Shown one piece after another: positions 10,392 through 20,597 of a DNA stretch of 64,000 bases (positions within the stretch are counted from its first letter, which is position 1; each line of letters opens with the position of its first letter). The position numbers and the translations under genes are program-made. A model generated the notes under the pieces. That model was not told where the DNA came from and made no database searches. It worked only from the letters and a program-made list of their open reading frames with translations. Origin of the DNA: Folioceros fuciformis (Eukaryota; Anthocerotophyta; Anthocerotopsida; Anthocerotales); contig JBNGIO010005900.1 in assembly GCA_049999805.1 (NCBI GenBank), forward strand, positions 46,251 to 110,250. The letters run 5' to 3'.

Positions 10392-11256
10392 CTAAGCAGG
10401 CTTCAACTTGACAGACGACGACGAAGAAGATGGACGCAATGCCGTCCTGATATACAAGTCAGCAAGGAGGCTGTTCACAGAGAAGCAGACGAGCATACTG
10501 TAGTCGAAACTGGCATAGAATTCTACTCCGGCTGCTATGAGAAGATTCGGCAAGAGCCTGGTGAACATGACGGCGTATCTGCGCAGTTCAGGAGAAACGA
10601 ACAAGAAGGGTCACACATGCCTCATACTGTATCTCTGTGTACACCATGTGGAAGGATGAATGCTTACCCTATGGCAGCCGTCCTGATCATGAACTTTCGG
10701 TGGGAGTCGAAATCCTTGGCGCGGGCAGCTTTTACTGCCAGGAATACGAACGAGAGCTGGGCGACGGCGGCTACATTGAAGGTCAATTTGGCAATGTTCC
10801 CGAACTCCGTGTGAGGGGACAATACGAGAAGGGCGGAGAGAGCAGTCACCACCGCCCCAGCCACGAACAAGTACCCCAGCCTCCTATGGATTACAGGATT
10901 GTTTTTCCGGAAGGTGGGACTGAATTGGAAGGGCGCAGCGACCATGAAGGCGTATGCACCCAGGACGTGCACCTGTGACAGGACCAGGCAGTTCAGCCGT
11001 GAACTTCAAGTGTGCAGCTGTGAGATTCGTGACTCCTGACGAACTGTAGGCGAGGGAGTCGGATACGGACCTGCCATGCCCGAAGATTTTGCTGAATGTG
11101 GAGGCCCGCCTCGTCGAATCTGCCTGCATTCCAAAGCACCGTCGCCTTCTTGTAGATATCGAAGTCGCCGTAGAGGAAGAGAGCTGCGTAAGCGGAGAAG
11201 GGAATCGAGATGATCACTACTAGCCACCACGCCACCGTCCCCAACTTGATGGCCAT
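10392..11256 (-). CDS. DUF2306 membrane protein, 3 exons
   Basis: Small polytopic membrane protein of unknown function. Exons 11256-11071, 10972-10668 and 10578-10392 join in phase to ~225 aa (stop TAG). Exon 1 starts MAIKLGTVAWWLVVIISIPF, a membrane span. Exon 2 has HVLGAYAFMVAAPFQF, then HRRLGYLFVAGAVVTALSAL and FLAVKAARAKDFDSHRKFMI, the His/Arg-rich HRR...HRKFMIR pattern with hydrophobic segments that I associate with DUF2306 (YozB-like) proteins. The C-terminus is Ser/Lys-rich. Lies tail-to-tail with the ALKBH8-like gene (~100 bases apart), and the pair's end was copied together downstream. Family assignment is from motif memory; function is not inferred. Confidence 0.75.
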
Positions 11257-11604
11257 TGCGGGACTCAAGGCTGCGTTACTACAGCGCGAGGGATCCCCTT
11301 TTTCAAGTGGCGCTGGCGCCCCATTTCTGTCTCGCTTGGTGCACCTGGCAACTCAAAAGAGCAACGTGTGGTTTCCTGGAAGAGTAGGCTGCGCCTTCCA
11401 GGTAACTGGCAGTACTGTATTACGATGAGGTGACTTGTTAGCCAATCGTAAACTGGTTACCAAACGCTGTGCCTTGAGGAAACGACAGCCTTGCATTTTT
11501 CAACGACCACCTGGTCGCAGCCAATCCTGTTCAGGGAATCTGTAAAAAGAAATCCTGTGTGGGGAAGCCCGCTGTTTTCGTTCCCATTACATTCCTCCGC
11601 ACAA

Positions 11605-12735
11605 GCTGGATTGCGCGGACGGCGTGCCTGTGCACGGAGGTTCGCGGCGGATTCCTCTCCCTTTTCCGGAAGTCGGCGCCGGTCCATGAGAGGAGTTTGA
11701 CTCTCGTGTCAGAGCTTCGGACGATGCGTAGGCTTCCGGCAAGTGCAGGTCATTTCCGTACAACGAAGAATGTTACAAGGAATTGGAGGAGAGAACGTGA
11801 TGCAGCTCTTCAGAAGCCTTGGATTTGAGCGATGAGGAAGGAGGAGGACGCAACGCCGTCATGACGTAAATTTTTGCAAGCAAGCTTTCTCAAAGAGAAC
11901 GAAGAGAGCGTGCCATAGTCGAAGCTCGCATAGAATCTGGCTCCCACTGCCAGAAAATCGTCTGGCAGGACCCGGATAGACAAGACGGCGTATTTGCAGA
12001 GTTCAGCGGAAACAACCAGGCGGGGTCCAGTATGCATGTCCCGTCCGGCACCTGTCTTTTGCTCCACTAGAAAGGATCGCATGCTTATCACATGGCAGCA
12101 GTCCTGATCAACGGTGCACTTCCGGTGGGCATTGAACTTCTTGGCCCGGGCAGCCTTTGCAGCCAGGAATCCAAAAAAGAGCTGAACGACAGAGGCCGCA
12201 TTGAAAATCACTTTTCAAGTGTTCCCGATTTTCGTGTTAGGGCTCAATACCAGGAGGGCGTAGAGAGCTATCACCACAGCCCCCGCCACAAACAAGACGA
12301 TTACCCCGACCTCCAATGAATTGCAGGAATATTTTCACGAAAGCTGGAACAGAAGTGGAAGGGCGCAGCGACCACGAAGGCGTATGCACCAAGGCCAAGG
12401 ATGTGCACTTGGGAGGACGGCGGGAAGCTACGCTGGACCCTTGAAGTGCTGCATCTGCTTTGAGATTTGTAACTCAAGGGTATGCTGGAGGAGCGAGTCG
12501 GACCTGCCATCCCCGGAGATTGTGCTGAATGTTGAGGCCCGGTTGCTTAAATCTTCCTGCAAACTACTGCTGTATAATGGCATCGTCGCCGTCGTGTACA
12601 GATCGACGTCGCCATAGACGAAGACGAATGCGTACCCACAGCGGATAGGGGAATCGAGAAAAGAATCGGGAATATCCACTATTCCACCGGCCCCGCTCGA
12701 TCGCCCTGGCTGGACTTGAAACTGGACATGCGTAC
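11605..12735 (-). pseudogene. Broken second copy of the DUF2306 gene plus ALKBH8 3' remnant
   Basis: Homologous to the DUF2306 gene just upstream but with frame-breaking changes in every exon. The first-exon copy reads MSSFKSSQGDRAGPVE then stops near 12680. The exon-2 copy keeps GAYAFVVAAPFHFCSSFREN then stops, with the remaining motif KAARAKKFNAHRK shifted to another frame. The exon-3 copy keeps YAVLSIRVLPDD and FYASFDYGTLSSF. Splice sites are partly preserved. The left end (11605-11705, plus sense) matches the last coding bases of the ALKBH8-like gene, proving it came as part of one duplicated block. Not expected to make a full protein. Confidence 0.8.
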
Positions 12736-12810
12736 TTCTGGTGCAACGGAGCGCCGTGCCCCAAGTGGCCAAGATGCTTTCCTGGAAGCCCTGGTCTCCA
12801 TGTGCAAGCT

Positions 12811-13323
12811 GTGGTTAGCCGGAATCGGCGTCACTCCCAAGTGACGTGTATTCGTGAGCTCATTTTCTTTTCGGCAACATTCTACCTTTACGGTGTCACG
12901 CGCTCTTCTTGATGAAGGTGATGGCGAAGAAGGTCTGTGTTTGGACAGATAGGCAACTTGAGGTTTGCCAGATCCCAGGGCAAAGCTCCGGGCCAGGCCC
13001 TCGGCTTCGCAACGATGGCCGGCCAACGGTGGAGCGGACGGGTGGACTGTAGATCCATATACGTAGAGGTGGAGAAGAGATCGGCTAAGTGGTAGGACCC
13101 ATATCCTTCTTGAAGGTGCTCTAGTTTGGTCTGGCACTTGCAGATCTCGAGTGAGAAGATAATGTGTGGAGTAGGTACAGTGTAGTACTTCACAGTACTC
13201 CGCAGGTTTACGATGCTTTATTGCTTTGCGCGGGAAAAGGAAAATTCGGGGGTTCGAAAACGGGGATCGGAGTCGGGCTTTGCTGGTGAGGACCTGTGAG
13301 CGGGGAAAGTGGCGACAGGAGCT
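12811..13323. promoter_or_regulatory. Spacer and presumed FANCI promoter
   Basis: About 510 bases between the duplicated block and the FANCI start codon. No recognisable gene; a minus-strand open stretch at 12888-13193 shows no family motif. The right end should hold the FANCI promoter and leader. No clear TATA box or regulatory motif stands out. Confidence 0.35.
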
Positions 13324-16300
13324 ATGGCGGAGGCGCAGATGGAAGGGCAGCTGGACGTGGATGAGGAGATTGTGGATGAGACGAAATCGGTTTGCATCAC
13401 CCAGAATTCTTCAGCGCGGCAGCGCATTACCGAGTTGATTCTGTCGCACCAGGAGGATGTCATACTGGACGCATTCGACAAGCGGTGCCGCGTTGCGCAG
13501 GCGGGGCATGCCGTGATGGAGTACGCAAGGGCTTTGTTTCATGCGCTTTGGCCGCTGGCACGGGAGGATGACACCTCCAGAGCCGCGCAATTGCTGCTGC
13601 TGGTCACCTTGCGAGTGCTGCACCTGGTGCATTCGGAGAGGCTGGAGGTGGACAAGAAGGTGCTGGATTGTATCGCGTTTCTGTCGCAGCACATGGAATT
13701 CCTTCCCCGGCACCACATCCCCAAGGTTGTGGAGTCCATTCTGGCGCACCTGCAGAGCCTGGGGGAGGCGCATACCAGGACTGCCGGTACGTCTACGGCG
13801 GGAACTCTGGAGCTGCTGCCAAGGTGCCTGCTGCTTTTGGTCACCTCGGCTGACCCGGTGGCGGTTTGTTCGGGGGATGCTGAGGATGTTGAGGAGCGCA
13901 GGATCAGCGGTCATGCGTATTTGAGTGAAGTGGTAGAGCTGCTTGCCACCATTCCGTGGCCCCGACTCTTTCTCATGCGGATTGTCACCATACTGCGTGA
14001 GCTTCCTGTAAACGTGCAGCACATGGAGATGCTGCTGAAGAAGGTGTTCCAGCATGTGAAGGAAGCGGAGCCACAGGAGCTGCCGGCTGTGGTGTACCAG
14101 CTCCTTCTGCTCGCCTCCAGGGGCTTCAAGCGCAGTGTGCTCAAGGGCTTGGTGGCCTTCTTCAACAAGTGGAGCACGGCGAATAAGCCCACAAGAGGCT
14201 CGGCGGGCGGGAAGAATCTTGTTAATCGCCAGATTGAAGGAACGGTCGTGCTGCACATCAATTTCGCTGTGAAGCAGGATCCCACTCTGGGAAAGGAGTG
14301 GCTTCAGTTGCTGCGCGCTGGGCAGTCTCTCACACCGTTTACTGTCTCCGTGCTGCTTTCCATTTCGCGCATTCCACGATTTGAACAGCCGGCATACGAT
14401 ATTCTCAAAGCAGCTGCCCACAAGGCGTACCAGGACACTCAGCACTGCAGGTTCCTGTTGTTGGTGGGATGCAAAATTTATTTTGTCTTGCACTTTCTTT
14501 GTTCAAGCCGACCTGTTTCTGACGACGACGCTCTTGTTGGGACGCAGAGAATCTCCTTGGGCATCAGCTGCGCTGGGGTTGCGGTGTAATCGCACAGCGC
14601 AAGTTCTGGCACAGTCATTCATGCGAACCGTACATCCTGAGAACCCCTGATATTCTCTGTCTGCATCCACCAGGCAAGCTCCACATCGGACTCTGAACAT
14701 CGGTTGTCTCTTCTAACAGGTGGAGAGCAACAGTTTTGGATGGGACCATATCATTCCTAGTGTAGTGCAAATTGGGTTTATGTTGGTTGAGTCGGGGCCA
14801 ACACCAAGGTCTACCCTCGTAGACACTGGAAGGATATCACTGTCAGGCAGCCAGGAATTGGGAGCCCAAGTATTGACTGCTGCATTTGAAGCACATGCTA
14901 TTGCACGTGATGAGGTGATGCCCTCATCACGTTGAATTGGCCCAGTGACTGCACAACTTGACTCACATCTGTGGCCGGATTCCTCACGCAGCATGTATAT
15001 ACGTGGTGCAGATCATCGAGCAAAGCAAATGTAGAATTATTGGTCTGAAACCACAAAACAGTTCTCCAGTAATCAGGCAGGTCGAGATCACTGTCGTCGA
15101 GTCTTCAATCAGATTGAGAGCTAGCTTTTGAGTCAGTCTTCGTCATGTTCTGCCATTCCATTTCCCAGCTCTAATTTCCTACTGCATTCCCCATAATGCT
15201 GCTGGCCGCTGTGGTGCACTGACTGTGCAGCATGCTTGCTCAGCTTGTACAAAATTATCCTCAGCTGATGCTTGAGCATTCTTCCCGCTTGAAGGAGTGC
15301 TTGGATTATTTTACATTCCTTCATTCGGCGGCAGCTTCATCTCTCATCCGTGCTTTTTGTCCACTGTTTCAACTGAGCCAGGATCTCCAGGTACTCTCTC
15401 TCCGAATCACCAGTCTTGTCTCAGTTTACGCAGTTGCCGAAGTCCAGAACTTTAAGCTGTTCACTGAACGTAGGTAGGTGTCTTGGTGCTCATCCTTCAG
15501 GACTACACAGTTTTGGTGCTAAGAAAGGCAATGTTTAGTCGAGATGCCGGTGCCAGAATGACAGCAGTGCAAGGTATCGTCGACCTTACGATTGCAAACA
15601 AGCTGCAAGATTCAGATTCCGTACCACACTCAAACAGTGAAGCTAGCTGCAGTCAGAGTTTCAGTCAGAGAGAGAATAAGAGCAATAGTGGAAGGGGTTT
15701 CAGCTTGCTCCACGACCTTCTTGGATTGCTGCGACGTTGCCTTTCACAACAGGTATGGGAAATCGCTACTTCCAAGTAAGTTCACAGTTGTGCATGGTCC
15801 AGCCATGGCCCCACTATTGTCTACTCAATTTCTTGCAGGCCTCGGTGAGGGAAACGATGTACAAGGGGCTCCCAAGGTTGTTGCTTGTTGATCCTCGTTC
15901 ATCAGAAGCGATTTTTGATCTTGTTTGGTCGCATTTCCATCGCCTGTATGAAAACAGCGAGGTAAAGTCAGCTTAAGGAAAACCTTGTTCTTCTCACCCT
16001 CCTGCCGCCAGGAAGATCCTGATGAACCTCGGCCGTTATGTACCTTTCAGAGCAGCTCTGGAACACTGAAGCTGAGCTCTTGCGTGAAGATTCAGGATGG
16101 GAGTGTGCATTTAGAGGAGCCAGCCCACCACTTAATATCATGCATATACCAACTGCAGTTACTGCTTGGAGGACATGGACAAGAATCAGCATATGACTTT
16201 GGGTTCACCTTGACTCCAGAACAAGAGGTACAAACATGAATTGTTACATGAGGGATTTCCCAAAGAAACGCCTCCAGGCTCATGATGATTCTCCCATTTT

Positions 16301-19031
16301 CATGTTACATTCTGTTCATCACGTCACAGATTGGCAAAGGCTCCTCTTGTGAAGCTTTGGCTGCTGCTTTTAGGGATCTACGCCAGAGCATGCAAAGTAG
16401 GTGCCTGGGAGGTGAGTCGTGGCTTGAAAACTAGACGGAATCACGGGAAAGCGCAGTGATTTGGTGGATCTATGTCTGAAAAAGCTACTTGTTTATATGT
16501 TGCGTCACAGATTTTAAACTGGACAACACTCAAAACTTTGCTGCTGAGACCCTTGAAGGAGAGAGCAATTTGGAACAGGCTCGTATGCTCCTTGGTATTT
16601 TGGAGGTTCTCATGAATGCGGCTGTGGCAGACCTTAGCCGTCAGGGGACCCAAGCAGAGAAAGAGCTGAAAGCATACTTGACGATGCATGACTCCTTGGA
16701 ACAGGTTTTGACCCAGAAACCAGCAAAAGGTGGACCAAAAGTTGTGAAGGAACGAGCAAAGCCTGTCTCGAGCAAGTCGGGGCAGTTCCTGGTACCCCGA
16801 GCGTCCATGGAGAAGCGCAAGCCTCTCCTTGGAAACCCTTGTATTGCTCACCTGCTGCTAGTGGTTGCTGAAAAAATTATGAAATCTGTGAATCAGCAAA
16901 GTGGTACCCAACCTGCACCCGAGGTCTCAGAGGTCGCACAGCAACTCTCTGCCTTCGACTGCAGGCTTGCTTCCTTTGCACTTAGGAGCTGCTGGACTCA
17001 CTTGAAGGCAGTGTCCACAGATAGCACTGAGCAATCTGAGTTTCTGAGCAAGCTTCACGATCTGACAGACAGCAATTGGAAGATACTTGCCAGGCCCCTT
17101 TCTCAGTTGCTGCTAGCATTGAGGACTTGCGGAGTGAGTACTATGTCGCAGGATATTCCACATGAAAAGCCAAGAACATGGAGAGGCAAGAAGATGATAT
17201 CTGGAACGAGTGGGAGCCTTGTTTCAACCGCTGTGAATTGTTTGGATGAGCTTATAAGGTTGGCAGACCAGCAAAACTGTCTAACAGAAGTATTCAGGGA
17301 ACTCCGTGTGGATGCTGAACTTGTCGATGAAGAAGGGACGGAAGCTGAAGCCGCTAAGAGTGAGCAGCGGAGGCTCATTCATGATTGGATTACCCAGCAC
17401 GCTAAACCGCTTGTGATTGAGTTTTTGAGCCATTCCCAGTGGGAGGAGATCCAGGTAGGACACAGTTGGTGGTTTCCCGTGCAAATTACTGCTATTTCAG
17501 TAGGTTTCTTTTTCAAGTTTGCAAAGTTGCTGTTAAGTCAAATCAATGCAAGATTTCGTGCTCGCTGATGCCTTGATAATGCTCGTCGGGGCTGTGCAGA
17601 TCCTGGCTGGTGTGATTGTGTTGATTTCGAGAAGACTGTCTGCATCTCAAATGGAGACGCACAGTGCTTGGGCAGAGAATCTGTGTAGAGAGCACAATGT
17701 TACTAGCGCAGTAGCAGCGACTGCCCTGGCTTCAATGGCTACCTGTCTTGGCCCTCCTCCAAAAGACCTTGCTGTTGCGCAAGCTCTGGCTGGGGAGCTG
17801 CAGTATGTTATGGGAACTGAGCTTGCAGACGGTATCAACTCATCTTCCAACTACCCCATATTGAATGTGTCAACGCGTACTGCCCTGTGTGGTTTCCTAC
17901 TGCACTATGTCGAGACAAGCCTACTTGATATCGACTGGCTTGTGTCAGCATTAAGACAACAAGCTGATGCAAAAGCAGAAGGGACTGTGTCTGGGCCTGA
18001 TCTTGCTCGGGGAAAGCAAGAGGAAACGTTACATACGAGAATGGAAGCAGTCGTGTCCCTGGTTTCCATCTTCACAGAAATGTCTCTACCAGGTTCGTTA
18101 ACCTGCTGCTTCATGTTAAATTCAGGAGTTCGTTGATGCTAACGAACAGTTATGCTTTGTAGGTGCACTTGCGGAAACCCTTCTAAAAACGGCAATCAAG
18201 TTATACAAATGTCTGGTGGCAGCGACTCGCCTTTGCATTGCCCCTAAAGGATACCTCCAGCCGACACCCACTCTCAAATTCCAGGGCTTAGCTGAAGTTA
18301 CCTGCAAGAAGCTTACGGTTCCCCTCTACGCTTTCGTGGCTGCTATGCAAAAGGTCAACTACTTCGAAACCACGTCGTTCGTGCATATTTGATTCGAAGG
18401 AAGCACGAGCTAGGTGGGTGGTTATGTTCTGGTCAGTCATAAACCTTATTGATCTCTTGGATGGCAGGACCCACACGAAAATATACAACGCAAGGGTTTT
18501 GTAAACCAGATCAAAAGGGAAGCAAGGACAATTCCAAATCTCATCTTCTGTATCGAAGAGTACGAGAAGTACCTGATCCAGCTTAGTAAGCTGACTAAAG
18601 TCAATCTCATGAGACATGCGAAGAGGAGCACGGCCAGGGACTTCAAGATTCTTGATCTCACAAAACAAGCCAAGCAGCAATATAATGCTGGACCTCAGGG
18701 AGCTCAAGAAGAAACCGATGGAGATCAGGACAATGAAGGGAGTGAGGAACTGGGAGCTGGAGAGGCCGGAGAGGAGTCAGAGCAGGAGGAGGAGCCGGAA
18801 GAGATTCCTGAAGGGGAACAAGAGGAGGAAATGCAGGGTGAAGAGATGGAAGATGTGCACCCTCATGAAGTTGTGGCTGATGAAACTACCCCCAACAGAC
18901 ACAACTTGAAGAGGCCTAGTGCTTGCTCTGTAGGACAAAGTAGTAGGGGGCCCAGAGGTACAGCGGAGGGAGTTAGCGATGACGAAAGTGCCGCCAGAAA
19001 GGCCTCGAAGAAACATCGCAGCTCAAGTTGA
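13324..19031 (+). CDS. FANCI: Fanconi anaemia group I protein homologue (FANCI), 13 exons, complete
   Basis: Partner of FANCD2 in the clamp that marks interstrand crosslinks for repair in the nucleus. Exons: 13324-14450, 14548-14629, 14720-14914, 15012-15080, 15244-15390, 15501-15752, 15839-15961, 16012-16227, 16330-16411, 16511-17454, 17600-18092, 18163-18353, 18468-19031. Phases agree throughout and give ~1494 aa. Family landmarks: [20 protein letters not shown], then [17 protein letters not shown], whose Lys (near 549) matches the monoubiquitinated Lys of vertebrate FANCI, then an SCSQSFSQ cluster ~40 residues later matching the ATR/ATM site cluster, [24 protein letters not shown] and STARDFKI near the end. 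The tail (18700-19031) is strongly acidic then basic (KKHRSSS). Exon 2 and the exon 5 start are the least certain boundaries. Confidence 0.9.
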
Positions 19032-19428
19032 TCTTTTGCTGCTGCTACAAGACACCATTATGGTGTTGCTGATGTACCCGGTTGTGCCACATCTCATACG
19101 ATGATCGCAAACCATGTTGAGTGAATCTCACCAGGTTTAGTGAAGTCATCAACTGCAGCCCATGTAGGCCTTACTCTGCTTCGATTTTTCCAATTTTTCT
19201 GAACACGGCACATAGCCTTGAGGGGTGAAATATCTGCAAAACAATCGGAACAGGTAAGTAGCCTCTCAGGTGATTTTTTCCTCACACTACGAAATTTTTC
19301 GGGCTGTACTACCTTGGCTTTGAACATGAAATTTGGCGGGACATTTACGATGGCAAAGTTGTCTTTGTCGTGGAAGTATTTCTCGAACTCCTGAGTACAG
19401 GAGTTGGAAGCAGATAAGAAGCAGTGAC
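19032..19428. other. Convergent 3' spacer
   Basis: About 400 bases between the FANCI stop and the end of the minus-strand gene at 19429, presumably their two 3' untranslated regions. A minus-strand open stretch (19094-19327) has no recognisable motif. Confidence 0.4.
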
Positions 19429-19961
19429 TTAAAACTCAATGTCTTTTTGCGAGGAGCAGCCATCGAAAGGGATCACCTGTGGCATGCCGTGCTTGGTTTG
19501 CAAACTCCACGGCACAGGCTGAAACAGCTCCCCTGTGAACTCATACTTGTATCCCTGCACCACTCCCGGCTGCTCAGAAACTTGTTGGCAGAATGTCTCG
19601 GAGCCCAGCATCGTCTTGAGCTGCAGCTCGCACTGCACCAACAGCCCAACCAATCCTTACTCTCTGCAAGACCACGGATTCGGAAGAAGAGGGAGTAGGA
19701 GGCACCAACCTCGGGCTTCAGCTGAAAGGACCCATCGAAGGACTCCACTGCCCTCAAACCCATCCTGACAAGTGTCTGTTTTCCCGGCATTGTGCGGTTG
19801 GTGGAAGGCAAGCAGGTCCACGCGACATTCCTGAGGAGAGGCGACGACGCGAAGGCGTGCAAAGATGGGCCAGGTGATCCATTCGGCGAACGCCTGGTGT
19901 TGGGCGGTGGCGATGAAATGCAGCGCGCGGTGAGGTGCACACTACGCAAACCCACCGCCAT
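19429..19961 (-). CDS. Unrecognised protein, probably plastid-targeted, 2 exons or frameshifted
   Basis: Reading starts at the ATG at 19961 (MAVGLRSVHLTARC), continues through a Ser/Pro/Arg-rich, acid-poor stretch typical of a plastid transit peptide, then MGLRAVESFDGSFQLKPE and SYSLFFRIRGLAE to about 19670. A different frame then reads CELQLKTMLGSETFCQQVS, QGYKYEFTGELFQPVPW and ends at 19429. The two can be joined in phase by removing a ~70-base GT-AG interval (about 19711-19642) or by a one-base shift. I do not recognise the family. Convergent with FANCI, divergent from the gene at 20598. Confidence 0.45.
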
Positions 19962-20597
19962 TCCTGCCGTGCGTTCAGTTTCTGTTTTGCGTGTTGCTAG
20001 ATGGTAGATAGCTTTGTAATAAGGTTGGGTGATGCAACTGCCAAAATAGGATTGCATACTGACGTCAAGTGTAATCTCCTGTACTGAGTAGGTACATATG
20101 TACAAGTAATATGTAATGTGTTCATATGTACATACAATATATCTAGGTGATGAATCAAAGGCCTGTATCTCGGTGGACAAAGCCCTACATGTATGGTACA
20201 TTATGTTTTCGCTTGCTTTGGATGTGGATAGCCGGAAAGTGGTCCTCTTTTTATTCTTGAGAAAAAGGGAGGAAATAACGGAGAAGGTGGGCATCGTGTC
20301 CTCCACCGAAGAAAGCGAGAACCGAGGCTACAGTCGGCATCTTTTGGGAGATCCGGAGCATCCGTGGGCAGGGAGCTGTCCGCGTGGTGGCTCCGGTATC
20401 TATCTAGTTCCGTGCCGTGTTGGGCTGTTTGGTTTTGGCGAGCTTGAGCTTGGGTTGTAGCTTTGTTGTTAGCAGGACGGATTGAATATGGCGAGGCCAC
20501 TGTGACGTGTTGTGGACGGTGGATGCTGGGTTGTCAGGGAGTAGTTTGCGAGGAGCGCAAAATTTTGAAGACAAGGGAACCCTGAGCGGAGGCGTGC
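19962..20597. promoter_or_regulatory. Divergent intergenic region
   Basis: About 640 bases between two genes reading outward. The left part (20000-20170) is AT-rich with tandem-like gtacatatgtac palindromic stretches around 20090-20140. Nothing else recognisable; it should hold both promoters. Confidence 0.4.

Larger units (their letters stand above)
10165..12810. repeat. Tandem segmental duplication (~1.2 kb units)
   Basis: The block ~10165-11395 (3' end of the ALKBH8-like gene, all of the DUF2306 gene and its upstream region) recurs in the same order and orientation at ~11605-12810. Matching landmarks: ALKBH8 tail at 10170-10265 versus 11620-11705 (both reach gactctcgt), DUF2306 exon 3 at 10400-10578 versus 11840-11990, exon 2 at 10668-10972 versus 12080-12400, exon 1 at 11071-11256 versus ~12500-12710, and ggtttcctggaag near 11370 versus tgctttcctggaag near 12777. 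Copies differ by many substitutions and small indels, so the event is not very recent. The 11396-11604 junction is unique. Confidence 0.85.

Noticed and set aside
13411-14493. 360-codon minus-strand open frame antisense to FANCI exon 1
   Set aside because: It lies entirely opposite a well-supported exon; composition is rich in His/Gln/Leu as expected of an antisense shadow of GC-rich coding DNA.
14451-14589. FANCI exon 1 reading through to a stop at 14589
   Set aside because: Splicing at 14450 to 14548 keeps phase and restores FANCI-like sequence through the following exons, while read-through gives a truncated tail without family similarity.
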